Under the pieces are notes generated by a model. It was not told the origin of the DNA. It did not search any database and worked only from the letters and a program-made list of their open reading frames with translations. Below, in pieces: positions 24,515-33,357 of a stretch of DNA of 64,000 nucleotides. The stretch covers positions 248,001 through 312,000 of the forward strand of contig JBMNKF010000002.1 of assembly GCA_050952065.1 (NCBI GenBank), written 5' to 3'. The translations under genes and the position numbers were made by a program. This stretch comes from JAXGZG01 sp050952065 (GTDB lineage: Bacteria; Bacillota; Sulfobacillia; Fermentithermobacillales; Fermentithermobacillaceae). Each line of letters starts with the position of its first letter. The stretch's first letter is position 1.

Positions 24515-26929
24515 ATGGCCTCACGCTATCGAGGCCCGGGGTATTTGAGAAGTGGTAGCCTTCCAGGTTCGGCCGAAGCAAGAGTCGCAATTCGCATCGT
24601 AGGCACAGTTCAAGGAGTAGGATTTAGGCCGTTTATTTGCTCGCAGGCCCACAAAGTGGGTCTTTCTGGTTTTGTCCGCAATGACGGCGGTGACGTTTAT
24701 ATTGAAGTCGCAGGCACCAGTCAGTCTATCAAGGAGTTTAGCGACAATATCGTGCTTCTTGCGCCCCCTTTGGCAGAAATCCGACATGTGGATATCACCC
24801 CTCTTCCAGTGAACTTGGAGCCTTTGAATGGATTTCGAGTTGTGGAGAGCCAGAAGGTTCCCGGAAGCGAGCCGGGTATCTCTCCTGACGTAGCGACTTG
24901 CCATAAGTGTCGACAAGAGCTGACCGACTCCAATGACAGGCGGTACATGTACCCGTTCATCAACTGCACTGATTGTGGTCCTAGGTTCACCGTTTTGGAA
25001 GACATTCCTTACGATCGAGCGGTGACTTCTATGAAGTCGTTCACCATGTGCCCTGACTGTCAAAAAGAATACACGAACCCTGCGGACAGGCGGTTTCACG
25101 CCGAACCTAACGCTTGCTGGGAGTGCGGGCCGACACCCGTGACGGTGCTGGAGGATTCGTCTTCAGAGGCCATCGTCCAGTTCGGTCTGTCGGGACGACA
25201 TGAGTGGCTGATTGTGGCCCAACAGGCATTGTTGCTTGGGAAGACTCTCGCCATAAAAGGTGTGGGCGGGTTTCACCTGGCTTGCGATGCCACATCGTCC
25301 CAAGCCGTGCAGGCGCTAAGGAATAGAAAACGACGTTCGAGCAGGCCGTTTGCCATTATGGTGCGTGATCTGGCTTTGGCCCAAGAATGGTTCCACATGG
25401 ATTCGCAAGAAGCGGATCTTCTGTCATCCAGACAGGCGCCAATCGTCATATTGCAGAAAAAGGCCCGGTGTCCCGTAGCTGAGAACGTCGCTCCCGGCTT
25501 GGATCACCTCGGGGTGATGTTGCCCTACAGTCCCCTTCATCTTCTCCTGTTTCACGATTTTGGCGTCTCCAAGCCGCTTTTGGCTTTGGTCATGACCAGC
25601 GGCAACCTATCGGGCATGCCCCTTTGCTATACCGACCGAGAAGCCCGAGAGTCTTTGATGAAGGTTGCTGACGGGCTAGTGCTTCACAATAGACAGATCA
25701 TCAGACCCTGTGATGACTCTGTGGTTAGAGTGGTTGACGGCGCGCCGCTTTTCTATCGTCGGTCTAGAGGTTACGTTCCGGCTGACATGGCTGTGCCTTT
25801 GACCTCCAAAGTCCCGGTATTTGCAGCAGGCGCCACCGGTAAGAACGTCTTCGGCTTGCTCTCAGGTAACCGCGTTCGGATGTCGCAGCATATTGGCGAT
25901 TTATGGAACGAGTCTATGATCGAGCGCTACCTTTTTGCCGTGCGGGACTTCACCAAATTGTGCAGGTTCCGGCCCGAGGTTATCGCCTTGGATGCCCACC
26001 CAGGGTGTCTCGCCGCTCAAGCTGTCAGGGAGGTATTCCCGGACGCAAAGGTGGTGACTGTTCAGCATCATCACGCCCACATGACATCTGTGATGGCGGA
26101 ACACGGCATGCACCACGAATGTGTTGGTCTCATACTGGATGGCACCGGTTACGGGACTGACGGGCGAATCTGGGGAGGCGAGATCCTTTACGGGGACTAT
26201 TCCAAATTCCAAAGATGGGCCCATCTCGCATATGTGTCCATGCCGGGCGGAGAAAAGGCCGTTTTGGAGCCTTGGCGTATGGCCGCCTCCTATTTGAAAT
26301 CCACCATGGGATCTCAAGGAATAGAGGTGGCGAAGACTCTTCTTGCCAGGGTCTTCCATAAGGTTTCTCTCCTGTGGCCCGCACTGGACTGGGAAGGGTA
26401 TCCCCTCACATCCAGCACAGGTAGGCTTTTTGACGCTGTGGCAGCTTTGTGCGGAATCTCTCTCGTGAACACCTACGACGGGGAGAGCGCGTCCTTGTTG
26501 GGAGAGATGGCCTTGAGGGAGCACAGGAAGAGAGGCGGTATGGACCCTTCTCTCGCTTCGATAGTGGATGGGTGGGAGAGGGGCGGCGAGCCCCTATCCG
26601 AAGACTGCGTCCAGATTAACCCTTCATTATTTATAGGTCCGGTGGTCCGGTCAATGCTGTCGGGGGCGGATGTGACAGAGACGGCCTACGACTTCCACAC
26701 TCGTTTGGCCGCGATACTCACGTGGCATGTGGCCGAAGCGTGTAGGAGACTGGATGTCAACACCGTGGTGCTGTCGGGAGGCGTGTTTCAAAATCCCCTT
26801 TTCCTTCGTTTGACTGCCAAGTACATGAAAGAGATTGGACTCAGGCCTTTTTGGTCCAAGTTTGTGCCTCCCAACGACGGTGGTTTGTGTTTGGGGCAGA
26901 GCCTGGTAGGCGCGTCTATGGTTCTATAA
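24515..26929 (+). CDS. hypF: Carbamoyltransferase HypF (NiFe-hydrogenase maturation)
   Basis: 804 residues. HypF makes the thiocarbamate on HypE that becomes the CN ligands of the NiFe site. Domains in order: acylphosphatase-like (about 25-110, IVGTVQGVGFRPFI), two zinc fingers (CHKCRQEL, CTDCGP, CPDCQKEY, CWECGP), a YrdC-like domain (KGVGGFHLACDA, then RSSRPFAIMV) and a Kae1-like domain (VQHHHAHMTSVMAEHG, then LDGTGYGTDG and the LSGGVFQN end). The length is normal. First gene of hypFCDE, 184 bases after rpoC with no clear terminator between them. No hydrogenase structural gene is in the window. Confidence 0.96.
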   Translation: MASRYRGPGYLRSGSLPGSAEARVAIRIVGTVQGVGFRPFICSQAHKVGLSGFVRNDGGDVYIEVAGTSQSIKEFSDNIVLLAPPLAEIRHVDITPLPVNLEPLNGFRVVESQKVPGSEPGISPDVATCHKCRQELTDSNDRRYMYPFINCTDCGPRFTVLEDIPYDRAVTSMKSFTMCPDCQKEYTNPADRRFHAEPNACWECGPTPVTVLEDSSSEAIVQFGLSGRHEWLIVAQQALLLGKTLAIKGVGGFHLACDATSSQAVQALRNRKRRSSRPFAIMVRDLALAQEWFHMDSQEADLLSSRQAPIVILQKKARCPVAENVAPGLDHLGVMLPYSPLHLLLFHDFGVSKPLLALVMTSGNLSGMPLCYTDREARESLMKVADGLVLHNRQIIRPCDDSVVRVVDGAPLFYRRSRGYVPADMAVPLTSKVPVFAAGATGKNVFGLLSGNRVRMSQHIGDLWNESMIERYLFAVRDFTKLCRFRPEVIALDAHPGCLAAQAVREVFPDAKVVTVQHHHAHMTSVMAEHGMHHECVGLILDGTGYGTDGRIWGGEILYGDYSKFQRWAHLAYVSMPGGEKAVLEPWRMAASYLKSTMGSQGIEVAKTLLARVFHKVSLLWPALDWEGYPLTSSTGRLFDAVAALCGISLVNTYDGESASLLGEMALREHRKRGGMDPSLASIVDGWERGGEPLSEDCVQINPSLFIGPVVRSMLSGADVTETAYDFHTRLAAILTWHVAEACRRLDVNTVVLSGGVFQNPLFLRLTAKYMKEIGLRPFWSKFVPPNDGGLCLGQSLVGASMVL

Positions 26930-26945
26930 GAGCGGGGTGATTTCT

Positions 26946-27167
26946 GTGTGTGTGGCCGTGCCTTTGAAAGTGAAGTCGGTGGGCGATGGTTGGGCCGAGG
27001 TATTCTTGGGAGGAGGCACAGTCTTGGCCAGAACTGATCTTGTGGAGGTCAGGGAGGGCGATTATGTGCTGGTGCATGCGGGCTTCATCATTGAAAAGAT
27101 CGATAACAGGGAAGCAGAAAAGACTATCCAGCTGTTTTCTGGGCTGAAGGAGATTGCCCGGCCATGA
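26946..27167 (+). CDS. hypC: Hydrogenase assembly chaperone HypC
   Basis: 73 residues. The start at GTG 26946 gives MCVAVPLKV, placing the essential Cys at position 2 after the initiator as in all HypC proteins. An in-frame GTG at 26937 would add three residues before it and is therefore rejected. HypC escorts the Fe(CN)2CO group with HypD to the large-subunit precursor. The gene overlaps hypD by 4 bases. Confidence 0.95.
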   Translation: MCVAVPLKVKSVGDGWAEVFLGGGTVLARTDLVEVREGDYVLVHAGFIIEKIDNREAEKTIQLFSGLKEIARP

Positions 27168-28306
27168 CTAATGCCGGTTACATCCCGGAGGCCTTGGCTC
27201 TGTCGCGGGACAAGGCTGTCTTTCGGTTGCTTCTCGATTCGGTAAAACTAGAGGCCGAGCGCTTGAGGATGGAGCGTCTTGGCAGGCCACCTTCCATCAT
27301 GGAAGTGTGTGGTTCTCACACACGGACCGTATCCTACTCAGGCCTTAGAGACCTCCTCGACGGCCACATTGATTTCGTTTCAGGACCCGGATGCCCAGTC
27401 TGCGTGACTTCTGACAGCGACCTGGCAGGCATTCTTGGACTTGCCAAGACTCCCAATGTGACGGTTGCCACCTTTGGTGACATGCTCCGGGTTCCGTCTC
27501 CCGGCGGAAGTCTGGAGCATGCCCGAGCCCAAGGAGCCAAAGTGGCAGTAACCTATAGTCCCATGGACGCTCTTTCTTTGGCCGAGAGTCATCCTTCCCG
27601 AGAGGTGGTGTTCTTGGGAATAGGATTTGAGACTACGGCCCCTTTGACTGCAGTCACAGTTCAGGCCGCCCAAGAGCGAGGGATTCGCAATTTCTCTGTG
27701 TACAGTGTTCACAAGACCATGCCTCGGGCTCTAGATTTCATACTCTCGGATGGGAACTTGAGGGTAGACGGTCTCCTTCTGCCAGGTCATGTTTCGGCCA
27801 TAACGGGACGGAGGTATTTCGATTTTGTGGGGGTTCGCCATAAGGTGCCGTCGGCGGTGGCAGGCTTTGAGCCTTGCGACATCCTCTTGGCCACGCGAGA
27901 GATTCTGCTCATGCTAGCCTCAGGTGAAGCTGCTGTGCGGAACATGTACCCCCGGGCTGTGCGAGAAGAAGGTAACCAAATGGCAATGTCTAGGATCTAC
28001 CAAGTGTTCGAAGAGGCGGACAGTCTTTGGCGAGGATTAGGTTCTTTACCAGCCAGCGGGCTTTCGTTTTCCAAAGAATACCGGAGATTTGATGCTCGTC
28101 ACAAGTTTGATCTTCCTCCCTTGAGTCCCCAGGCGCAACACCCTGGATGCGACTGCAAGTTCATTCTAACGGGCGCGAAGAAACCCGGTCAGTGCAGGTC
28201 GTTTGGCCGTTCTTGCACACCAACTCATCCTTTGGGCCCATGCATGGTGTCGTCTGAAGGGGCGTGCCGTGCCCACTACGAATTTGGGAGGCGAGGGGTT
28301 CAATGA
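27164..28306 (+). CDS. hypD: Hydrogenase Fe-cyanide assembly protein HypD
   Basis: 380 residues. Conserved cysteine motifs are present: GPGCPVCVT in the first third, HPGCDCKFI, and the C-terminal 4Fe-4S ligands within GQCRSFGRSCTPTHPLGPC. The segment VCGSHTRTVSYSGL matches the MEVCGTHT family motif. It is the scaffold on which the CN and CO ligands are assembled with HypC and HypE. ATGA overlaps on both sides show translational coupling. Confidence 0.96.
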   Translation: MTNAGYIPEALALSRDKAVFRLLLDSVKLEAERLRMERLGRPPSIMEVCGSHTRTVSYSGLRDLLDGHIDFVSGPGCPVCVTSDSDLAGILGLAKTPNVTVATFGDMLRVPSPGGSLEHARAQGAKVAVTYSPMDALSLAESHPSREVVFLGIGFETTAPLTAVTVQAAQERGIRNFSVYSVHKTMPRALDFILSDGNLRVDGLLLPGHVSAITGRRYFDFVGVRHKVPSAVAGFEPCDILLATREILLMLASGEAAVRNMYPRAVREEGNQMAMSRIYQVFEEADSLWRGLGSLPASGLSFSKEYRRFDARHKFDLPPLSPQAQHPGCDCKFILTGAKKPGQCRSFGRSCTPTHPLGPCMVSSEGACRAHYEFGRRGVQ

Positions 28307-29280
28307 GTCAAGAATCCGAGTGCAAACGAGTTCTCTTGTCTCACGGCGATGGTGGTGTCATGACCGGCAGGCTTGTGAGAGAGATCTTCGTATCACAATT
28401 GGGTAACCCGTTCCTTTCCCAGATGGATGATGCTACCCGTCTGCATGTGGAGCAAGGGGATTTGCTGTTCACCACAGATTCTTTTGTGGTGGATCCCATG
28501 TTTTTTCCCGGTGGCGACATAGGAAAACTGGCCATATGCGGAACAGCCAACGATCTGTGGGTTGCCGGTGCGATACCGAAGTTCTTTTCGGTCGGCTTCA
28601 TCATAGAGGAAGGGACTCTTGTGGATGACTTGGCCAAGATCGCCCGGTCTATGGCTCGAGAAGCGGCCAAAGCCGGGATAATGGTGGTTGCGGGAGACAC
28701 CAAAGTGGTTCCCAGGGGCAAGGGCGACGGTGTGTTCATTAACACTTCAGGTATAGGCATACTTCCTTTAGATAGACGTATGAGTAGACGGACGCTTCCC
28801 GGTGACAGAGTAGTTGTGTCGGGCACCATAGGCGAGCACGGCTTGGTCATACTGGCTCATAGGCTGGGCATTCCCCTAGGCGATCTTACGTCAGACTGCG
28901 GCCTCGTAGGTCACGATGTGGATGCGTTGCTTTCGAGCGGCGTCAGAGTGACCATGATGCGGGATCCTACCAGAGGCGGGGTGGGGTCAGTGTTGAAAGA
29001 AGTGGCAGTCGCCTCGGGTTGTGATGTCCTGGTTCACGAGGACCTAGTGCCTGTGAAGGATAGTGCTCGGGACATTGCAGACCTCTTGGGTGTAGACCCA
29101 CTGTACCTTCCGTGTGAGGGAAGGGTTGTGGCTTTTGTGGGTCCGGGAGAGATTCCCTCAGGGTGGACCGTGATAGGCGAAGTCCGTCAAGGTAAAGGCG
29201 ACGTCTTCCTCCAAACAGGTTACGGGGGTGTACGCAGGCTCGGATTGTTTGAGGGCATGCCACTGCCGCGCATCTGTTGA
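28303..29280 (+). CDS. hypE: Carbamoyl dehydratase HypE
   Basis: About 325 residues, of the PurM/AIRS-like fold. It converts the C-terminal Cys-carbamoyl thioester to thiocyanate and transfers CN to HypD. Motifs: LLSHGDGGVMTGRLV, TTDSFVVDPMFFPGGDIGKLA, DPTRGGVGSVLKEVA, and the essential C-terminal PRIC. The start ATG 28303 overlaps the hypD stop. hypA and hypB (nickel insertion) are not next to it. Confidence 0.95.
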   Translation: MSQESECKRVLLSHGDGGVMTGRLVREIFVSQLGNPFLSQMDDATRLHVEQGDLLFTTDSFVVDPMFFPGGDIGKLAICGTANDLWVAGAIPKFFSVGFIIEEGTLVDDLAKIARSMAREAAKAGIMVVAGDTKVVPRGKGDGVFINTSGIGILPLDRRMSRRTLPGDRVVVSGTIGEHGLVILAHRLGIPLGDLTSDCGLVGHDVDALLSSGVRVTMMRDPTRGGVGSVLKEVAVASGCDVLVHEDLVPVKDSARDIADLLGVDPLYLPCEGRVVAFVGPGEIPSGWTVIGEVRQGKGDVFLQTGYGGVRRLGLFEGMPLPRIC

Positions 29281-29336
29281 GTCTCCTCATCTACCGGTTA
29301 AGCCGTTGACATCGTACCGACCGGAAAGCCCCGTGA

Positions 29337-29365
29337 TTGTACCCCCCGGCCAAAAGTGGTATTAT
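29337..29365 (+). promoter_or_regulatory. Promoter upstream of the small membrane protein
   Basis: TTGTAC (29337-29342), a 17-base spacer and TATTAT (29360-29365). The predicted start near 29372 precedes the small open frame at 29430. Confidence 0.55.
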
Positions 29366-29429
29366 GGCTCGGCTCGATCGTAGAACTAGGATTTTCGTCT
29401 ATCATTGCGGCTAAAAGGTGTTTCAGTTC

Positions 29430-29747
29430 GTGACTATTCTTTCTGCGGAGTTCGGCGTCATACTTCTTCCGCTCTTGGGAGCGGTCCTAGTGGAATTCAC
29501 CCTAGGTGTAAGTAGCCCTTTTTCGTGGTTACTCATAGGCGTTCAAAGTCGGTTTGTTCACGCCGCATCTGAAAATGCTGAGATCATATCGCCCCTGTAC
29601 TTGATGGAAGAGACCTTCGTCGGACCGGCGTTTCTCCTGTCGGCTCTCGTGTTGGCCATAGGGGGTGTTATAGTGTGGGGCGTCGAAAACGGTAGAATCT
29701 GTGGTGTCGAACTGCTGACCAAGGATCCGCGTGTCCACCGCCCATAG
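29430..29747 (+). CDS. Small hypothetical membrane protein
   Basis: About 105 residues from GTG 29430, which lies 9 bases behind AAAGGTG; a GTG at 29418 is also in frame. Two strongly hydrophobic segments are visible (about residues 5-28, FGVILLPLLGAVLVEF, and about 64-86, FLLSALVLAIGGVIVWGV), joined by a more polar, acid-containing loop. I do not recognise the family. It is flanked by its own promoter and a terminator, between hypE and the L7Ae gene, and so looks like a single-gene unit. It could also be a chance frame. Confidence 0.45.
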   Translation: MTILSAEFGVILLPLLGAVLVEFTLGVSSPFSWLLIGVQSRFVHAASENAEIISPLYLMEETFVGPAFLLSALVLAIGGVIVWGVENGRICGVELLTKDPRVHRP

Positions 29748-29803
29748 GCGATTCGACCGGTTGGCGTTCCGGAGAAATGTGCACGGTTTCCTGTCTGTCG
29801 GAG

Positions 29804-29827
29804 ACTCCCTGTAATAGGGGTGTTTTT
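29804..29827 (+). terminator. Probable terminator after the small membrane protein
   Basis: A 6-bp stem with one bulged base (ACTCCCT with AGGGGT) and loop GTAAT, followed by GTTTTT. It lies just before the next promoter at 29844. Confidence 0.5.
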
Positions 29828-29843
29828 CTGAAAGAGTCATACA

Positions 29844-29872
29844 TTGACACGCAATTGGCTGGGTGCTAAACT
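29844..29872 (+). promoter_or_regulatory. Promoter of the L7Ae-rpsL-rpsG-fusA-tuf operon
   Basis: A perfect TTGACA (29844-29849), a 17-base spacer and TAAACT (29867-29872). It shows that the longer reading frame beginning at 29844 cannot be the translated form of the L7Ae gene. Confidence 0.75.
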
Positions 29873-29930
29873 CATAAAGCGTGTTTTTTGGCTGGCGCAG
29901 GAGGGACTGGAGTTGGAGTTCGACCCAACC

Positions 29931-30200
29931 ATGAGTAGAGATGCCAGGAAGCGGTTTCGTCAAAGCCGTGTGGTTGGGGCAAAGGCCGTTCAAAGGGCTT
30001 TGACTTCGGGTATTGTTGAGAAAGTGTTTGTGGCTAAGAACGCCGACGAGCGTGTAGTACGAGGCGTATTGGAACTGTGTAAGAAACAGGGGATTCCCGT
30101 CGTGTACTCTGGGACCACTGAGGAACTGGGCAAATCCTGTGGTTTGCGAGTTGGTGCCGCGGCCTATGCCGTTCTTAAGTCTTTGGAGACAGATCAATAG
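29931..30200 (+). CDS. L7Ae/L30e-family RNA-binding protein (YbxF-like)
   Basis: 89 residues from ATG 29931. The L7Ae fold is recognised from VVGAKAVQRALTSGIVEKVFVAKNADERVV and the loop IPVVYSGTTEELGKSCGLRVGAAAYAVL. YbxF-type proteins bind RNA kink-turns; in Bacillota one is encoded just before rpsL, exactly as here. The longer frame to 29844 is excluded by the promoter at 29844-29872. Confidence 0.88.
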   Translation: MSRDARKRFRQSRVVGAKAVQRALTSGIVEKVFVAKNADERVVRGVLELCKKQGIPVVYSGTTEELGKSCGLRVGAAAYAVLKSLETDQ

Positions 30201-30307
30201 ATGGATTGGGCAATTAGATGCGCGACACATGTGGCAAAGCGCAAATAGCAGATACGAAGAAGGTAAAGGAATGACACAGAATAATCACGTGAATAGGAGG
30301 TGTTGAG

Positions 30308-30682
30308 TTGCCTACGATTAACCAGCTGGTCCGTCAGGGCAGGAATAAGGTGGAAGAAAGGTCGAAGTCCCGTGCTTTGAGAGGCAACCCTTTCAAGCGG
30401 GGAGTATGCACTGTCGTGCGGACCACGCAACCTAAGAAACCCAACTCGGCTCTGCGGAAAATCGCTCGTGTGCGTCTGGTAAACGGCATCGAGGTCACCG
30501 CGTATATTCCTGGAATTGGGCACAATTTGCAGGAGCACTCCGTGGTCTTGGTGCGTGGCGGACGTGTCAGGGATCTTCCGGGCGTCAGATACCATATTGT
30601 TAGAGGAACTCTCGATGCGGCAGGTGTCGCTGACAGAAAGCAGGGCCGTTCACTGTATGGCGCCAAGAAGCCCAAGAAGTAA
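30308..30682 (+). CDS. rpsL: 30S ribosomal protein S12
   Basis: 124 residues from TTG behind AGGAGGTG. Starts PTINQLVRQGR and contains KPNSALRKIARVRL, the PGIGHNLQEHSVVLVRGGRVRDLPGV loop (abridged) that contacts the decoding site and carries streptomycin-related residues, and the basic C-terminus YGAKKPKK. Intact and of normal length. Confidence 0.97.
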   Translation: MPTINQLVRQGRNKVEERSKSRALRGNPFKRGVCTVVRTTQPKKPNSALRKIARVRLVNGIEVTAYIPGIGHNLQEHSVVLVRGGRVRDLPGVRYHIVRGTLDAAGVADRKQGRSLYGAKKPKK

Positions 30683-30703
30683 ACCTTTCGGAGGAATGAT
30701 CTA

Positions 30704-31174
30704 ATGCCGAGAAGAGCTGGAGCACCGGCAAGAAAGTGGACGCCAGATCCTAGGTACAATTCGGTTCTAGTGGCCCGCCTCACCAACAAACTAATGCAGG
30801 ACGGCGAAAAGGCCGTGGCACGCAGGATAATGTACGGTGCCATGGATATCATCCGAGAGAAGACGGGTAAGGATCCTCTGGAAGTGGTTGATCAGGCCAT
30901 CAAGAATACCATGCCAGTCTTGGAAGTGCGTCCTCGCCGCGTGGGCGGCGCCACCTACCAGGTTCCGGTTGAGGTTAGGAATGACAGAAGACTCTCTCTT
31001 GCGATCCGTTGGTTGATCGATTTTGCCAGAGCCAGAAGCGAACGGGGCATGGAAAGCAAGGTCGCAGGAGAGATCCTTGACGCCGCCAACAATACCGGCA
31101 CTAGCGTCCGGAGAAAAGAAGAAATGCACCGCATGGCGGAGGCTAACAGGGCGTTCGCCCATTACAGATGGTGA
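30704..31174 (+). CDS. rpsG: 30S ribosomal protein S7
   Basis: 156 residues, the standard length. It binds the 16S 3' major domain and nucleates head assembly. Begins PRRAGAPARKWTPDPRYNS and contains NTMPVLEVRPRRVGGATYQVP, with the C-terminal EMHRMAEANRAFAHYRW. Start ATG behind TCGGAGGAA. Confidence 0.97.
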   Translation: MPRRAGAPARKWTPDPRYNSVLVARLTNKLMQDGEKAVARRIMYGAMDIIREKTGKDPLEVVDQAIKNTMPVLEVRPRRVGGATYQVPVEVRNDRRLSLAIRWLIDFARARSERGMESKVAGEILDAANNTGTSVRRKEEMHRMAEANRAFAHYRW

Positions 31175-31218
31175 CAAAACAAGACCTTTGGGGATTGACC
31201 TAGAAAGGAGGGAATTCG

Positions 31219-33309
31219 ATGCCGCGAACTTTTCCGCTCGACAAGATAAGGAATATCGGAATTATGGCTCACATTGATGCCGGGAAGACCACAACAACCG
31301 AGCGGATCTTGTTTTACACAGGCAAAGTCCATCGTATGGGTGAGGTAGACGAAGGGTCGGCAACCATGGATTGGATGGTGCAAGAACAAGAGAGAGGAAT
31401 AACCATCACGTCTGCCGCTACCACATGTCACTGGAGAGACTGTCGGATAAACATTATAGACACTCCAGGACACGTTGACTTTACCGCTGAGGTTGAGCGC
31501 AGTTTGAGGGTACTTGATGGGGCTGTAGCCATCTTCTGCGCTAAAGGCGGCGTCGAACCCCAATCGGAAACGGTCTGGCATCAGGCCGATAGGTACAGTA
31601 TCCCCAGGATTGCGTACGTCAACAAGATGGATGCCGTTGGAGCCGACTTCTACCGCACGGTGGCGATGATAGAAGACAGACTGGGCGCAAACCCGGTCGT
31701 AGTGGTGCTCCCCATAGGAGCCCAGGAGCAGTTCTTGGGATTCATAGACGTCATATACATGAAGGCTTTCTATTGGGGCGAGGACGAACTGGGGACTACC
31801 GTCAACGAAGGCCCCTTGCCCGACGGCATGCGCGATGTGTTGGACGACTACCGCGAGAGACTTATCTCGAGCGCCTCTGATTTCGATGACACTATCCTTG
31901 AAGCTTACGTTGGAGGCCAGGAAGTCTCGGCGGAGGCCCTAATAAACGCTTTGCGCAAGGGGACTCTCGCCAATAAGATTGTGCCGGTGTTTTGTGGGTC
32001 TTCTCTGAGGAATAAGGGAGTACAGAGGGTTCTGGACGGCGTCGTGGATTTCTTGCCGTCGCCTTTGGATATTCCCCCAGTTGAAGGCACGAGCCCATCG
32101 GGAGATAAGAAACTCGTGCGTCAAGTCTCTGACCAGGAGCCTTTCTCTGCCCTTGCCTTCAAGGTCACAACCGACCCATTTGTGGGGAAGTTGACATACT
32201 TCAGGGTCTACTCGGGCTCTCTGAAGGTGAGGTCATACGTTTACAACTCCACTAAAGGAAAGATGGAGCGGATCCAAAGACTCTTGCTCATGCACGCCAA
32301 TCACCGAGAAGATGTGGAAGCGGTTGTTACAGGCGATATTGCAGCTACGGTAGCCATGAAGCTCACTACTACGGGAGATACCCTCTGTGACGAGAAGCAT
32401 CCGATCGTTCTGGAGAGCATCCAGTTCCCAGAGCCTGTAATCCGCATGGCCATCGAGCCTGAGACCAGGGCCGATCAGGACCGATTGTCCCTGGCAATGG
32501 TGAAACTTGCCGAGGAAGATCCAACTTTCACCTATCGGATCGACGAAGAGACGGGCCAAACCATCATTGCGGGCATGGGTGAGTTGCACCTGGAGATAAT
32601 CGCCGACAGGCTACTTAGGGAGTTTACAGTAAAGGCTAAGGTTGGTCGTCCCCAGGTTGCTTACAGGGAGAGCGTATTGGCAGCTGCAGATGGCGAAGGC
32701 CGATACGTGCGGCAGACCGGAGGCAAGGGCCAGTATGGGCACGTCAAGATCCGGGTTGAGCCTTTAGACAGGGGAGCTGGGTTCGTGTTTGTGGATGCCG
32801 TTAAGGGCGGGGCCATCCCTCAAGAGCTCATCCCGGCAGTGGAATCAGGCGTGAAAGAAGCCCTGCAAACCGGAGTGGTAGCCGGTAACCCAGTGGTGGA
32901 CATCAAAGTCACCCTTTTGGATGGCTCTTATCACGAGGTTGACTCATCGGAATTGGCCTTCAAGGTCGCAGGTTCTATGGCTACAAAGGATGCTCTTTCT
33001 AAGGCCGGTAGCGTCCTATTGGAGCCCGTGATGAAAGTGGAGATAGCCACACCTCCCGACTATCTTGGAGATGTCTTGGCTGACCTCAGTAGCAGAAGGG
33101 GTCAAGTTCAGGGCATGGAGAACAGAGACACATATCAGCTGATTACGGGAGAAGTGCCACTCTCAGCTATGTTCGGATACGCTACTGATCTGAGGTCAAG
33201 AACCCAGGGACGCGGCACCTATACTATGCAGTTCGGAAGGTATGATGTGGTCCCACCCGCTGAAGCGGATAAGATAGTTGCCCGGTATCTCGGGCGGCCT
33301 GTGGGTTAG
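31219..33309 (+). CDS. fusA: Elongation factor G
   Basis: 696 residues, the translocation GTPase. Motifs: G1 AHIDAGKTT, G2 RGITI, G3 DTPGHVDF, G4 NKMD. Domain IV carries the YGHVKIRVEP and AVESGVKEALQTG segments, and the protein ends with domain V AMFGYATDLRSRTQGRGTYTMQF. It lacks insertions. Start ATG 31219 behind AAAGGAGGG. Confidence 0.97.
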   Translation: MPRTFPLDKIRNIGIMAHIDAGKTTTTERILFYTGKVHRMGEVDEGSATMDWMVQEQERGITITSAATTCHWRDCRINIIDTPGHVDFTAEVERSLRVLDGAVAIFCAKGGVEPQSETVWHQADRYSIPRIAYVNKMDAVGADFYRTVAMIEDRLGANPVVVVLPIGAQEQFLGFIDVIYMKAFYWGEDELGTTVNEGPLPDGMRDVLDDYRERLISSASDFDDTILEAYVGGQEVSAEALINALRKGTLANKIVPVFCGSSLRNKGVQRVLDGVVDFLPSPLDIPPVEGTSPSGDKKLVRQVSDQEPFSALAFKVTTDPFVGKLTYFRVYSGSLKVRSYVYNSTKGKMERIQRLLLMHANHREDVEAVVTGDIAATVAMKLTTTGDTLCDEKHPIVLESIQFPEPVIRMAIEPETRADQDRLSLAMVKLAEEDPTFTYRIDEETGQTIIAGMGELHLEIIADRLLREFTVKAKVGRPQVAYRESVLAAADGEGRYVRQTGGKGQYGHVKIRVEPLDRGAGFVFVDAVKGGAIPQELIPAVESGVKEALQTGVVAGNPVVDIKVTLLDGSYHEVDSSELAFKVAGSMATKDALSKAGSVLLEPVMKVEIATPPDYLGDVLADLSSRRGQVQGMENRDTYQLITGEVPLSAMFGYATDLRSRTQGRGTYTMQFGRYDVVPPAEADKIVARYLGRPVG

Positions 33310-33357
33310 GAAACACTAGTTGGTTGTTTGAACCAGCAAAGGAGGATAAGGCAACAA

